Source of the DNA: Falciphora oryzae
Taxonomy: Eukaryota; Ascomycota; Sordariomycetes; Magnaporthales; Magnaporthaceae
Assembly: GCA_000733355.1 (NCBI GenBank)
Contig: JNVV01000003.1
Location: forward strand, 1,685,780 to 1,749,779
DNA length: 64,000 nt
Direction: 5' to 3'
Shown: positions 1-11,451 of the stretch, piece after piece
Layout of the letters: the number at the start of each line of letters is the position of its first letter
Numbering within the stretch: position 1 is the stretch's first letter
The notes under the pieces: generated by a model
The model's input: the letters and a program-made list of their open reading frames with translations, nothing else
What the model was told of the DNA's origin: nothing
Database searches by the model: none
Position numbers and translations under genes: made by a program

Positions 1-3000
1 GGCGCGTTGGTATTCCCGGCATCTTTGACCTCTCCGTCCTCGGCTCTTGCCGTGGCAGGCGGGCGACGGTCGGCCGTCAAGCTTTGTTTGCCACAAGTGT
101 TAGTCTGCGAGCCATACACGAAAGATCGTGCGATTGGGATGTAACATACTTGGTCGTTGGTCCCCGGGGTTTGAAGTCGGGTGCGATTGGTCGGAGGGTC
201 TTGGTGCTGGGGTCAGCAGCGGGCTTTGACTCCTCTTGCGGCTCGCCGGTCTGTTTCGTCTCACGGTTAGTAACGGGCGCTTCCTGCTTTGTCAAAGGAC
301 AGGTGGCGACCATGGGAACACCTACAGTGTTAGGCCGGAAAGCCTGGACCATGACCCATTTGGCCTTCTTCTTCTGCAGAAGGGAGCTGACGCTTTGTGC
401 CGTGGTCGCAAGATCACCGCGGTGGCCGTCATCTGGCTTGGAAGCAGTCTCGCGGTCTGAGATGGTCTTGAGCTGTTGCACAAACTGCTTGCCCATGAAA
501 TCCACAGCGGGGAAGACGTCGAGAACAGACTGCAGAACAGTGATGGCGTTGCGAATGTGCATCCAGTCCATGCCCTGGAGACACGACTTCAGCGCCGTGT
601 TCAGGTTCTTGTGCCAGCTGTAGAGCAGGTCTCGGAACGGGCCATGCTCCACAAACGTCTGCGGGGTGCCATCGGCGTCGAGAGCGGTCACGAAGCCGAG
701 GTAGACACGCTTTCCGCCATCCCGCTGGCGCCCCAGGGCTTCCTTCTCGTACACGGCCTTGTCGGCGTGCCAGTTGGAGAGGTCTGTCAGGGTGTGCTTG
801 ATGAACCGACCAAGGTGCTCCGCCTCCCTCTGCGTGCAGGTGAAGATCATGGTCCGCAGGCGGTTGGCGTTGAAGAGCCGATCGTACAGCGACATCAGCT
901 TGAAGTGCTGGACGCCGGTTTCGTGCAGGAACTTGGCGAATCTGAACGCGTAGGTGGCATCGGTGGCCGACAGGAGGAGCCTGGGTAGCAGACACTGCTC
1001 AAGGAGCACGTCGGCAATGGCGGTGTCCTTGGCTGTGGCCGGGAACCATGAAGAAGAGCGCCTCGTCAGCCGAAGCCGGAGCTTCGACATGCGCTCGCCG
1101 TCGGCCATCATCTCGTCGCGGATCAGCTTGGCCGTGTCCAAGAGACTGTTCTTGTGGTCCGTCTTTTTCTGCATGCCGGCCCTGGTCATATCGGAGCGAT
1201 TGCGCATGACTTCCTCGGCTTGTTTTATAAGCCGCGTGTTTTCAACCGAGTAGCTGGGCTGGGGGAAGGCGATGGTTGTGAGTTGGAGTGACCAGAAGAG
1301 GACAAAGAACTCTGGACTGATCGACTGCCAAACCGAGGCTGGCCGTAGGGGTTGAACGGCCTCAACCAGGGGTTGAATTAGCGCGTAGATCGGATCCGTC
1401 TTACGCGCGGCGGCGGCAGGGGCTTCCTGTGTTTCCGGAGTCGCCTTCGTGAGTGTCTTGTCGCCTGCCTCGGCCTCTTTTGCAGCGTCGTCTGGTGCAG
1501 ACATTGAGACATCGCCGTCAGCGTCCGCGGCAGCAGCAGCTGGAGCCGGCGCTGGGAGGGCCTGTGCTTGACTGAGCTCGTCCTTGGGGGACGACTGAGA
1601 TGGTGGACTTGTCAAGAATGTCAGGCTGCCCCGGCCGATCATGAAGGCGAGACTGACGTCCAACCCAAATTCGGTGATCATTGAAACCAGGTCAGGGACG
1701 TGCGAGTCGAACTGCTCAGGGTCAAGGTTGCTTCGGAGCAGGTCCAGGTATTGGCTCAAGGTTTGCTGAGAGCCGTCCACCAGGCTGGCCAGGTACTTGA
1801 TGTGCGCCTCGTCTTCGGGGATGTTGTAGATGGCTGTTTGCCGATATTGCGCGATGTTGATCAGCAGGCGGCCGGCGAGATTGCTGCTGACCATAGCCCT
1901 CATCAGCCGCTGGGCACTCTTCTGTGTCGCCGGCTCATACCGCTTGTCCTTAACGTTGATCAGCGTCTGCTTCCGCAAGACAGCACCGCCCGTCATTGCG
2001 GTGAGTTGAGCATCGGTAAAGTCGACATCTGAAACGACGCCGCCCATCGACGTGATGAGCTCCTTGAGAATGACCAGGTCGGTGGAGTTGCCTTTGAAGA
2101 GCTGATCGTTGACATAGAGCAGGACAGGGGTTGGGTCCAGGTTCGAGTAGCGTTTGAAGACGTGGCCCGAGAATTTGGAGAGAGCCTGGAGCCACCTGCT
2201 GGTGACGAGCACGGATGCTCCAGTGCGGCTCCGGCTCCTACCCAGCGAGCTCAGCAAGGACCACAAGAGCACGTCGTAGCCCAGGTCGGTGAAGTACTTA
2301 GCGCACTCGATAAAAGCATCGATGAGATTGGTGTAGGCCTCGATCTGGTCGAGCGAAACCTTGAAGACGATACCAGGAGATGAGTAGGCCGCCTTGGCAA
2401 GGGCCTTCGCCATGGTCGGGATGTTGGTGGCTGCTAGTCGCTTCAGAGTGCTCAGCGTCTGCAACCTGGTGACCTTGAACGCCTCGGCCATGGCTGGCAG
2501 ACGCGAGGTCTGGCCCTCGTACCACTCCGAGTAGATGTTGTATCGCACGGCGGTCGGATACTGCCGCAGCATCGACCAGGCAGAGTCCACCAGCGAAGCA
2601 TTTTCTTTTGTGAGGCTGAGGGCGGGAATCAGGATGCGCTTCAGGAGCTCTTGCCAGCGGTCAAAGTTGGCGGCCGACTTGTCGTTCTGCAGACTCCACT
2701 TGCCGATTCGTGTAAGTCCGGCATACAGATGCTCGTCCAGGCCGATGTTCACACCCGAGATGTTGAGGAGGGTACTGCACAGGGTGAATACATCGTCGAT
2801 GTTCTGACAGACGGGCACGTTGTCGGTCCACTCGCTGAAGTAGTAACGGTAGTTGGTCAATGCCGTGTCCCACTTGTCGGGGTGTGGCCATCGGAGGAAT
2901 TTGGCTTGTGGCTGATCGCACAGCTTGACGCTGCCCTTGCGCACTCCGGTCTGATCCGGATCGACGACCTTCTTGGAAGGACAGCCCCGAGCAATGTCCG

Positions 3001-4975
3001 AGGACACGGGCTTCGGGGCGCACTCCTCGTAGACCTTGTGGATCGAATGTCGTAGTATCCGGTGGATGAGCGGGAGAATCCTGTGGCCCCACACTTCAGT
3101 GAGCCATGGGAAGCGACCCAGCATGAAGAGCGCCTCGGGGATCGCCCCAGCCACTAGTAGGTGCTCCAAGAGGGCGGATTTCGGGTCGTAATATCCGTCT
3201 GCGCTCGAATCGCTCTTGGTTGTCGCGTCCTTGGCACCGCGGCCGGCATCAGACTTGGCAACGGGGGTTTCCCGCCGCGTCAAGGTGCCGGCCATGGTTG
3301 GGGGTGAATCGTCGGGGAGAGCGCCAGCCATCATCAGGGCGTTTGCGGTAGCACCGGGTCGCTCCTTTTCTCTCATGGCCTCGAGTTCCTCAGTCATCTG
3401 CTCGCGGACAACCGTGTCCATCTCCTCGTCCGAATGGTGAAGATGCGGGTAGATATCGGCGAGCGTTATGAAGCCGATCTTGATGAGAAGCGCGACCATC
3501 CAGATGAGGTTCGCAGGCATTCCCCCTTTCTCCAGCTTGCCCTCGGGTGTCTCGTAGAATTTGAGCTTGAAGCCCAGAATCGAGGCCGCAGCTCGGCTGC
3601 CGCGCACAGGCAAGGTCTTGGTGACCTTGATCCATTCCCGCTCCGCGGCGGTGTAACCCGCCTTGCTGTCGCCGGACGTAAGTCGCTGCAGATCAGACTC
3701 TGCGGCGCCGAGGGAGCCGAGCTCGAAGAAGGCGTCAAGGTGCGCCTCGCGGGCCCGGTCCCAGAATGCGATGTCGCGCTCGAGCTTCAGTTTGTTGAAG
3801 TTTTCCTCTCGCTCGGCATCAGTCATGTCGTCGTCGTACAGCTCTGGGCGTGCCCATCGTGGCAAGCCGCTGAATGGGCCAGGGACCTGGCCCTTGACCA
3901 GGCCCTCGGGCCACCACGCACTCACGCGCAGGAATCTAAGGAAGGGCCGCATCTGCTTGACGATGGTCGCTGCAAAGACATCCAGCGTGATGTCGAGGAC
4001 TCTGGCGACTGCCAGATCGAATGTGCCAATCAGTCTCTTGACCTTCTCGAAGGTCTGATGAGCGGCCTCCCAAGACAAGTCGACATCCTCGTACTTGAGA
4101 CTCAAATACAACTCGGCGGTTAGTTTGGAGAAGCCTTCCGTCTCCTCCCGCAGAAGGTTGTGTGCGGCCTGGCGGTACACGGTGTTAGTCGCGTGCTGAT
4201 TGCCTCGCTTGATGAAGTTATCCCGAAGCAGGCCTAGTTCGATTAGGAGATGTTGGTCGAGGAGCTCTCTCATGAGCGAAGGGGAGATATCGGTAGCTGT
4301 TAGGAACTCGCGGAGCTGGTCCGGGAACTTGACGCCCTCAGAGTCTACCAAGACGGTAAGGTTATCGAGGAAAATGATGCGCGGGTCGAACACGGAGTAA
4401 TCCGGTTCGCTCTCGGATTGTGCCGTCTTGACCATCTCCTTGACGATGCCACCAGCGTCCTGGGGAGTGAGGCGCGAGTCGATCACCAGATGCAGCAGTT
4501 CTTGGTACAGAGCCGAGACCTCGGTGTCGTCCTCGTCGTTTGCCGCCTGCACACCATGGTCTATGACGGCCTGGCGGCCTCCCTTGGCCCACGAGCTCAG
4601 CTGCGATTCGGTGACGATGGAGTAGTCGTAGTGCGGGAACGCCGGCGCGGGTGGGGTAGCGACGGGTGTCGGAAGCGAAGGCGCGCTCATGGGCTGGGGA
4701 GCGCTTTGGGACGAAGCGCTGGGCGGGCGCGGTGCTGTGGGTGAGAGGGGGCTCGGCGATGGCGCCGTGCTGGATGGGTTCTGCCCGTTCTGCAGCGAGT
4801 CGCGACGGTCGTTCCTCCGGGTCGCTCGTGTGCGGCCGCCTCGGCCCCCGCCGTCTGGGTACGCGACGTCATGGCGGCCCAGCGACGTCTGCTCGGGACG
4901 GTGAGGCGATGGACGGCTGCCGGCGGCGTCGATCGACTGCCTGTCGCCGCCATATCTCTTGCGCTTCGGAGGCAT
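1..4975 (-). CDS. THO2: THO complex subunit 2 (THO2), 3' end outside window
   Basis: Largest subunit of the THO/TREX complex, which couples transcription elongation to mRNP assembly and export in the nucleus. The reading frame from 4975 to 150 encodes about 1,608 residues with the THO2 core, including the conserved LPVRGSRAA...ILGFKLKFY and LIWMVALLIKIGFI stretches near residue 500 and the FWSLQL block near residue 1,230. I start at the ATG at 4975 (MPPKRKR, basic, NLS-like); the in-frame GTG farther upstream is not needed. A 68-bp intron (82-149) has donor GTATGT, branch CTAAC and acceptor CAAAG, and removing it opens the frame from 81 to base 1. The apparent stop at 77 is therefore intronic or out of frame and the C-terminal tail lies beyond the window. 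The N-terminal 130 residues are Pro/Ser-rich and disordered. Confidence 0.9.
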
Positions 4976-5567
4976 CTTGCTCCTCGATCTAGATGTGGCG
5001 ACGCGAAGGCATGAAGACACGAGATTCGTGGAGCACGGTGCGCGTGTCGGCTAACGGGTCGTAGGTCAGCAGTCGTTACGACGATGGGGTTGAGTTGAGC
5101 GTCGCGAGGCAGAATCGGGGCTGATTAGGCTTCAAACGCGCGATGTGCGGTGGCGGTCGGGGTGCATGGCAATTGGGCTGGGCAGGCGAGCCAAAGAGAG
5201 AGGAAAGGCGACAAACGACAAAGGGCGCGAAGTACCGTAGAAAGAAGAGGAAAGAAAAAGTGAAATACCCAGGTCTGAAAGGAGGGGATTGGCGAGAGAA
5301 GAGAAGAGCGACGACGAATGCAAACGCCAGAGACGGGTTCCGAGAGAGTGACGTTGAGCAGAAAACGGCCGCCCCGTGTTTGATGATTGATAAAGAAAAA
5401 AAAAAAGAAAAAAACAGACGGAAAATGATCTCTCAGTCGGGCTGTGGAAGCTGCAGCGTGACTGAGGCTGTTGTGGAGCCGCGATTGTGCCGGGCAGCGT
5501 GGACCGTGAAATTCCCACGACTTGTTCACGGTCGCAGGGGCGCATCGAGCGAGGAGCCAACGACGGA

Positions 5568-5574
5568 TGACTCA
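5568..5574 (+). promoter_or_regulatory. TGACTCA, CPC1/GCN4-type site
   Basis: A perfect palindromic TGACTCA lies 480 bp upstream of the MET2 ATG. This is the binding site of the bZIP activator of general/cross-pathway amino-acid control (Gcn4/CPC1), which fits control of a methionine biosynthetic gene. Only the motif is seen; its use is inferred. Confidence 0.55.
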
Positions 5575-5999
5575 GCAGCCTCGTTTGCGAGGCTCAGGGT
5601 CTGCATTTCGCTGGAGGGTCAAAGCTCCAATCATTGAGCCCCACCTTTGTATGGAGACCACTGCCGTCGTCCACCGCTCCTGGCAGAAAGCGATGGCCGA
5701 TTCAGTGCCGATGCAGGCACCCCTTCGCGGATTGCGCAATTCGAGGCTTGCATCCCCATCATCCTATGCACGAGGCCGGCCCAAATATTTGTCGCAGTTC
5801 CAGCTCTGGGAGGGCATCCTAGTGTGGCAAAGATCTTGCTTTGGAGGGGAGAGAGGGATATGTATTCGGTTCTTCCCTTTGCCCCCTTCTGCTAGCTTAT
5901 TCACCCTCCCCACCTCCGGGCTTTGCTGGAACTGTTTCCATTATTTTTATTGTTTCTGCTTTTTCTGGCTTCCCTCCCTAGACTCTCTTTCTTTCCATT

Positions 6000-6006
6000 T
6001 GACTCA
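6000..6006 (+). promoter_or_regulatory. TGACTCA, second CPC1/GCN4-type site
   Basis: A second perfect TGACTCA lies only 48 bp upstream of the MET2 ATG, so it may fall in the 5' leader rather than the promoter proper. Two exact 7-mers in 1 kb upstream of an amino-acid biosynthetic gene is more than expected by chance, but function is inferred. Confidence 0.45.
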
Positions 6007-6053
6007 CACAAGAGGCTGGTTGATATTCCCAACCCACCAGGAGTAACACCACC

Positions 6054-7743
6054 ATGGCGTCCTCCAACGCAGAAGCCAACGGCAACGGCATCATACGCTA
6101 CGGTCAGTTCATCTCTCGCTGTTGTGTCTATTCGGCCGCTCAATGGTGCGTCTCCGAGATCGGTGGCTGAATACCTGCAAGAAAGAACCCGGTCGCAACC
6201 GGAGAACCCGTTTGCGGCTCTGATCCCCGAACAGGAGATCGCCATCATCCCATCCTTCACGCTCGAGTCTGGAGTGACGCTGCGCAATGTTCCCGTGGCA
6301 TACACCCGACGGGGCGAGCTGTCGCCTGCCGGGGACAACGCCATGGTCATCTGCCACGCCCTGACGGGCAGCGCCGATGTGGCCGACTGGTGGGGTCCGC
6401 TCCTCGGTGGCCCCGGCCGCGCATTCGACACGTCCCGGTTTTTCATTGTGTGTATGAACAGCCTGGGCAGCCCGTACGGCACGGCTAGTCCCGTAACCGC
6501 CAAAGATGGCGACCCCAGCAAGGGCCAGTACGGTCCGGAGTTCCCGCTCACCACGATCCGTGATGATGTCAAGTAAGCCATCCTGCCTTGAATGGGATTT
6601 GGACTAGCAGCCAGACAGCCACTGACGTATCGAGGGGCGCCTCTTAGCCTTCACAAACTTCTGCTAGATGAACTCGGCGTTCGCCAGGTAGCTGCTGTGG
6701 TTGGCGGCTCCCTCGGCGGCATGTTCGTGCTTGAGTGGGCCTATTTTGGAAAGGACTACGTTCGCTGCATTGTCCCCATCGCCACCTCGAGCCGTCATAG
6801 CGCGTGGGGGATTAGCTGGGGCGAGGCGCAGCGCCAGAGCATTTACGCAGACCCAAAGTACAACGACGGCTACTACCCCTTCTCTGATCCTCCGGCTACA
6901 GGGCTCGGCGCCGCCAGGATGTCGGCCCTGCTCACCTACCGCAGCCGCAACTCATTCGAGGCCCGTTTTGGCCGCAATATCCCCGACCCATCGCGCCGCC
7001 AGACCATCAGAGAGCGCCCAAGCCCCAGCACACCGTCCGAGGCCCACTTCCGTGTTCACAACGACGGCCACAACATCTCCAACACGGGTCTGTCCCGGCA
7101 CAACAGCAACCAGGGCATTGCGGGTGGTAAAGAGAATGACAGCGGCCCGGATGGCAAGAACGGCAGGGCGGCGGGTGCGGGCAGTGAACGCGCTGACGCA
7201 GAATCCCCTGACCCGCAGTTCCATGGTCCGGAGAAGGGGAAGAAGGAGAGCCTGACGGGCGGGGACGCGCCGGCCCCGACGTCGACCTACTTCTCGGCGC
7301 AGTCGTACCTCCGGTACCAGGGCGAGAAGTTCGTCAAGCGGTTCGACAGCAACTGCTACATCGCTATGACGCGCAAGCTGGACACGCACGACGTGTCGCG
7401 CGACCGGGCCGGCTCCATCGCCGAGGCCTTGGCTGCCGTCGAGCAGCCGACGCTCGTGCTGGGCATCAAGAGCGATGGGCTCTTCACCTTTGCCGAGCAG
7501 GAGGAGCTCGCCGAGCACATACCCAACGCCCGCCTCGAGCGCATCGACAGCCCCGAGGGCCACGACGCCTTCCTGCTCCAGTTCGAGCAGGTCAACCGCT
7601 ACACGCTCGAGTTCCTGCACGAGGTGCTGCCCGACATCATGGGCAAGGACATCGACGGCGCCGTGGCCGAGAGCTCGGTCGGGCAGCTGACCAAGTCTAG
7701 CACTTTTGGCGAGGCCGAGGTTGATGACATCACGGCCTGGTGA
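6054..7743 (+). CDS. MET2: Homoserine O-acetyltransferase (MET2)
   Basis: Transfers acetyl from acetyl-CoA to L-homoserine, the entry to methionine synthesis. Exons are 6054-6102, 6182-6572 and 6648-7743, giving 511 residues. Intron 1 (79 bp) has donor GTCAGT and acceptor TGCAAG; intron 2 (75 bp) has donor GTAAGC, branch CTGAC and acceptor TTAG. The alpha/beta-hydrolase features are present: a CHALTGS oxyanion-side motif near residue 115, nucleophile elbow GGSLGGM near 167, acid in SDGLF near 421 and catalytic His in GHDAF near 450. A Ser/Asn/Gly-rich segment of about 100 residues interrupts the fold between strands, apparently a lineage insertion. The tiny first exon (16 codons) is joined by frame and splice signals. 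Two TGACTCA sites lie upstream. Confidence 0.93.
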
Positions 7744-8094
7744 ATGCATGGTGACGGTGTTGGGTGCAAATATCGCTCGTAGTGATTACAAAAATAGATC
7801 CCTTGGTAGTTGACGCATGCAAATCACGCCGCCGTCCCCTCGTTTCCATCCGGTGTCACATTACGCAAGGTCACAATGACGAAAATCAATTGCTGCAAAG
7901 GGGTTGTGAGCCATGAAGATTTTGGAAACGCTGCAAGAGATGGATTGATTGAGAAGCATGACATTGGTGATTATATTGAAGCATTAGCCCTTCGCCGAGG
8001 ACATGATATACAGGTAAGGATAGTGATATATAGGCCCGAATCCGATGTTTTCATCCAATAACTAAAAAAAATGAAAGAAAGAAACAAACCCCTT
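7744..8094. other. Tail-to-tail spacer MET2/GH3
   Basis: 351 bp between the stops of two converging genes. It must contain both 3' ends; I see only AT-richer sequence and no ORF of note. Confidence 0.5.
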
Positions 8095-11000
8095 TTACAC
8101 AGGGCTAGACAGGCCGCTCTCACACTTGAGCGTGTCGCTGTAGCACGCCGTGAAGAGCCTGTCGCTCGAGTCGCCGACCCACAGCTTGTAGCGGCCATCG
8201 AACTTGGGCACGACCCAGTTCTGCGCCACGACGTCCCAGACGCTGACGTCGCGGCGGTTGACCTTTAGCGTGACCGTCTGGCTCTCGCCCGGCTTGATCT
8301 CGCCCGCCGTCTTCTCAAAGTCGCGCAGCTGCACCACGGGCGTGTCGTAGTCGATGCCCTCGGGGAACTGCACGTACAGCTGCGTGACGGCCTTGCCGGC
8401 GTGCTTGGCGTCGGCGCTGTTGGTCACCTTTACGGAGACTTCAAAGGCCGTGTCCCACAGTGCCGGGTTTCCGCCCTCGCCGCCGCCCGCCGCGGGCCCG
8501 GGCCCTTGCTCCTCGCTGTAGCCGGCCGGGTAGGCGTTGTACTTGGACTTGGTGCCCTGCTCGCGAGCCTTGTCGGCGTCGCCGTTGCTGAGGAAGGGGT
8601 ACAGGTAGCGCCAGATGGAGGAGAAGTTGGCGGGCCAGTAGGCCTCCTTGGATGGCGGGATCTCCTTGGAGTACAGGGGGACGGCGAGCTTGGCCGGGCG
8701 CGCGGGCGGCAGGGGGCTGAGCTCGGTCACGCGCTTGACGGTGGCGTCGGAAAAGGTGAAGTTTGCGTAGCTGAGGCCGTGGCCGAAGGCGAAACGCGGC
8801 TTGATGCCCTTCTTGTTGAGGTGGCGGTAGTCGATGTAGCTGAGTGATGGCGCCGGGAGTTGTCAGTAGGTTGAAGGGATGCCATCCAGGTGAGCAGGGG
8901 AATAAAGATACTTACAGGCCCTCCGAGTAGGTGTCTTGGGATTGGCCAATCGCAAAGCCGGTGAGCTTCGTGATACTGGACGGGTAGTCGTCCTCCTTGA
9001 CCGGGATCGAGTAGGGAAGGTGGCCGCTGGGCGAGACGGTGCCAAACAGGACGTTGGTGAGAGACTCGCCGGCCTCCTGGCCGGGCAGATGCGCAAACAG
9101 CACCGACTTGACCGAGGGGAGGCTGATCCAGTCCTCCATGGTGACGGGGCCGACGGTGTGGACCACGACTATGACGTTGCTGTACTTCTCAGCTGCCTTC
9201 TTGACGAGCTCGTCGCCACCGTACCAGACCCTCAGGCCAGAGTTATCTGTGGGGGACACCGGAGATTAGTGTTTGTTCGCACTCGCGGGTTTGGGAATGT
9301 GTGATGGCGAAGAATAGGCCCAAGATCACTGGTACTTACCGCGGTCTCCGTGGTTTCCCTCGACAGTGTAAGTGTTCTCGCCAGAGTCGGAGCTGACGAA
9401 GACGATGGCGACGTCGTCAGCGGTCGGGTCGGGAACGCGGGGGAAATTGTCGGTCTGGTAGTAGGTGACGCTCTTTGCGTTGCGCTTCAAGGCGTCCACG
9501 GGCGAGTCGAAGCTCGAGTACGTGCCGGCGCCAGAGCCCCAGCCGGAGCCGAGAGTGCCCTTGTTGCAGTTGCCGTTCTCACAGGCGTTCATGCCGTCGG
9601 GGTTGACCTGGGCTCCCGTGCCAAAGACGCTGAGAGGGCGGTCCTTAGAGAGGGGCAGCAGGCCGCCGTCGTTCTTGAGCAGCGTGATGCCGTCCTGGGC
9701 GACCTGGCGGGCCACCTCGGCGTTGTTGCCGCGGACGTCGACGAACTTGTTGACGACGCCCTTGGGCGAGAAGAGCGCGGCCGGGTACAGGGGGCCGACC
9801 TCGTCCTTGGTGTTGACCGAGAAGTTGGGCGGCTCGTAGCCCTGGTCCTGGCCCATCTTGTACCACGAGGCGACGACCCTGGTAGCCATGTCGTTGAGCC
9901 TGTCCACCGGGACGGAGCCGTTGAGGACGGCTCGGCTCATCTCGTACTGCCAGAAGCTGGCGCCGAAGAGGATGGGCACGGTGTTGATGTCGCCGGGCAT
10001 GTTCATGTCCAGGCCGGCCAGGGCGGCGGGGACTCCGCTGATCTGACCGAACCAGTCAGACATGACGAAGCCCTGGAATCCGAGCTCATCCTTGAGGAGA
10101 CCGTTGATCAGGTAGGCGTTTTGTGAGCATTGGGAGCCGTTGACCTGGTCGTAGAGTTAGCGGATGTGTGTCTCTTGAGACTGATCTCGTATCCTTAGCA
10201 GGGGGGGATATCGGGAAGATGTGGCTTACGGCATTGTAGGCGGTCATGGCGGCTCCGACTCCGGCTTTGACACCATCGGCAAATGGCCACAGATACAGCT
10301 CGTGAATAGTCCGGTCGTCTGGGGAAAACAAATATTGTTAGCAAACATGATCATATACGACAAAAGGCCAGGATCGAGCGAGTGGCAGGCTCCAGTATCG
10401 ACAACATTCTCGCATTCGGGGGCTGCTTACCAATGTTGGCACTGTACCCCTCCTGGAAGACGTGGTACATGCGGTACATCTCCTGCTCGTTTCCGAGCAG
10501 GTGCTTGATGGTGGCAATGACGCCCTGCGACTGGACGCCCTCGATGGTCTTGGCGCCGAGCTTGCCCTGGAGCACCGGGTCGGNNNNNNNNNNNNNNNNN
10601 NNNNNNNNNNNNNNNNNNNNNNNNNNNNNNNNNNNNNNNNNGGTACATCTCCTGCTCGTTTCCGAGCAGGTGCTTGATGGTGGCAATGACGCCCTGCGAC
10701 TGGACGCCCTCGATGGTCTTGGCGCCGAGCTTGCCCTGGAGCACCGGGTCGGTGCCGAAGCCCTCCCAGTTGCGGCCGCCACGGGGTTTCCTCCCGAGCG
10801 CGCCGACCGAGGGGCCGAGGTAGATGTTGGCGCCCTTGCCGCGGAATTCCTTGCCGATGGCAACGCCGCGGGCCTTGATGAGCTCCTTGTCCCACGTGGC
10901 GCCGGCGGTGATGCCGGCGGGGAACACGGTGACGTGGTCCGTTGTTCGGACGCCGAGCGGTCCATCCTGGAGGCAGAGGTTGGGAAAACCGAGCCTAGGA

Positions 11001-11451
11001 ATGCTGCCAGTGTTTCCTACGCAGGGGCTAAGAATCGGAGCTATATGTTAGCTGAGCCGTCTGGTTATGTTTCGAGGTACGTCGGTTGGTATCTAAATAA
11101 GGCACTCACCCTATATGCAGCAACACGTTAGTCCATGATTACCATTCAAGAAGATCGGAGGCGGTTTGTATCGCCGCGTCGAGAGCGGTAGTGGTACTCA
11201 CCCATATACATTCCCGTTCCGCCAGTAATGTTGACCTTCTCGGCGAGGGTCATCTGCTCGACAAGCAGCTTCGCCTTGGCGTAGCTCTCGGTCCAGCCCG
11301 CCGTCCATCCTCCGTGTGGCGCAGGATAGTAGGGCGGTGCGTAGTAGCCGTCCGGGACCCTATCCCTGCGGTGAATGCTGCCGGCGTCGGCCACCGAGGC
11401 CAGCCGGGCAAAGGCCAGCAGGGCCAGATGGAACGCGCCGCCTGACACCAT
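8095..11451 (-). CDS. Secreted GH3 beta-glucosidase with one-nucleotide exon
   Basis: Hydrolyses terminal beta-D-glucosyl residues (cellobiose and other oligoglucosides) outside the cell. Signal peptide at residues 1-24 (ends VADA), GH3 N-domain with the [13 protein letters not shown] and [11 protein letters not shown] blocks, nucleophile Asp in GFVMSDW near residue 286, GH3 C-domain ([16 protein letters not shown] onward) and a C-terminal fibronectin-III-like domain. Exons, 5' to 3': 11451-11202, 11110 (single G), 11027-10431, 10318-10230, 10144-9340, 9246-8916, 8839-8095. All introns are GT...AG of 76-112 bp. Exon 3 contains a spurious gap: the 111 bp flanking the N run are identical on both sides. 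Removing 169 bp (58 N plus one copy) restores the frame; total 2,649 nt, 882 residues. Exact substrate preference cannot be read from sequence. Confidence 0.9.
10473..10583. repeat. 111-bp contig-end duplicate, copy 1
   Basis: Identical base for base to 10642-10752 on the other side of the N run, in the same orientation. The duplicated piece encodes the same GH3 residues twice, and GH3 enzymes carry this block only once. It looks like two contig ends that overlap but were scaffolded instead of merged. Confidence 0.9.
10584..10641. other. Assembly gap (58 N)
   Basis: A run of 58 N inside exon 3 of the GH3 gene. Its flanks overlap exactly, so the gap is probably artificial. Confidence 0.98.
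10642..10752. repeat. 111-bp contig-end duplicate, copy 2
   Basis: Second copy of 10473-10583, immediately after the N run. Deleting this copy with the Ns restores a standard GH3 reading frame. Confidence 0.9.
11028..11201 (-). other. Two introns flanking a 1-nt exon (GH3 gene)
   Basis: On the coding strand, intron 1 (11201-11111, 91 bp) has donor GTGAGT, branch CTAAC and acceptor CATATAG. A single G at 11110 follows, then intron 2 (11109-11028, 82 bp) with donor GTGAGT, branch GCTAAC and acceptor TTCTTAG. The join ATG-G|G|C-CCC gives Met-Gly-Pro-Cys, the residues expected in this family. A single 174-bp intron would be out of frame. An alternative acceptor (CATATAG at 11042-11041) would keep frame but insert Ala-Pro-Ile-Leu-Ser in place of the conserved Gly. 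Confidence 0.75.

Larger units (their letters stand above)
5021..6053. other. Divergent THO2/MET2 intergenic region
   Basis: About 1.08 kb lies between two divergently transcribed starts. I see no coding signal. It holds an interrupted A-rich tract at about 5392-5415, a pyrimidine-rich leader before MET2 (about 5935-6000) and two TGACTCA sites listed separately. Confidence 0.6.

Noticed and set aside
77..149. Apparent THO2 C-terminus ending at a stop at 77
   Set aside because: A consensus intron (GTATGT, CTAAC, AAAG) covers 82-149, and splicing continues the frame to the window edge; THO2 proteins are normally much longer.
10351..10965. Hypothetical proteins running through the N gap
   Set aside because: They are translations of N and of the wrong frame of the GH3 exon.
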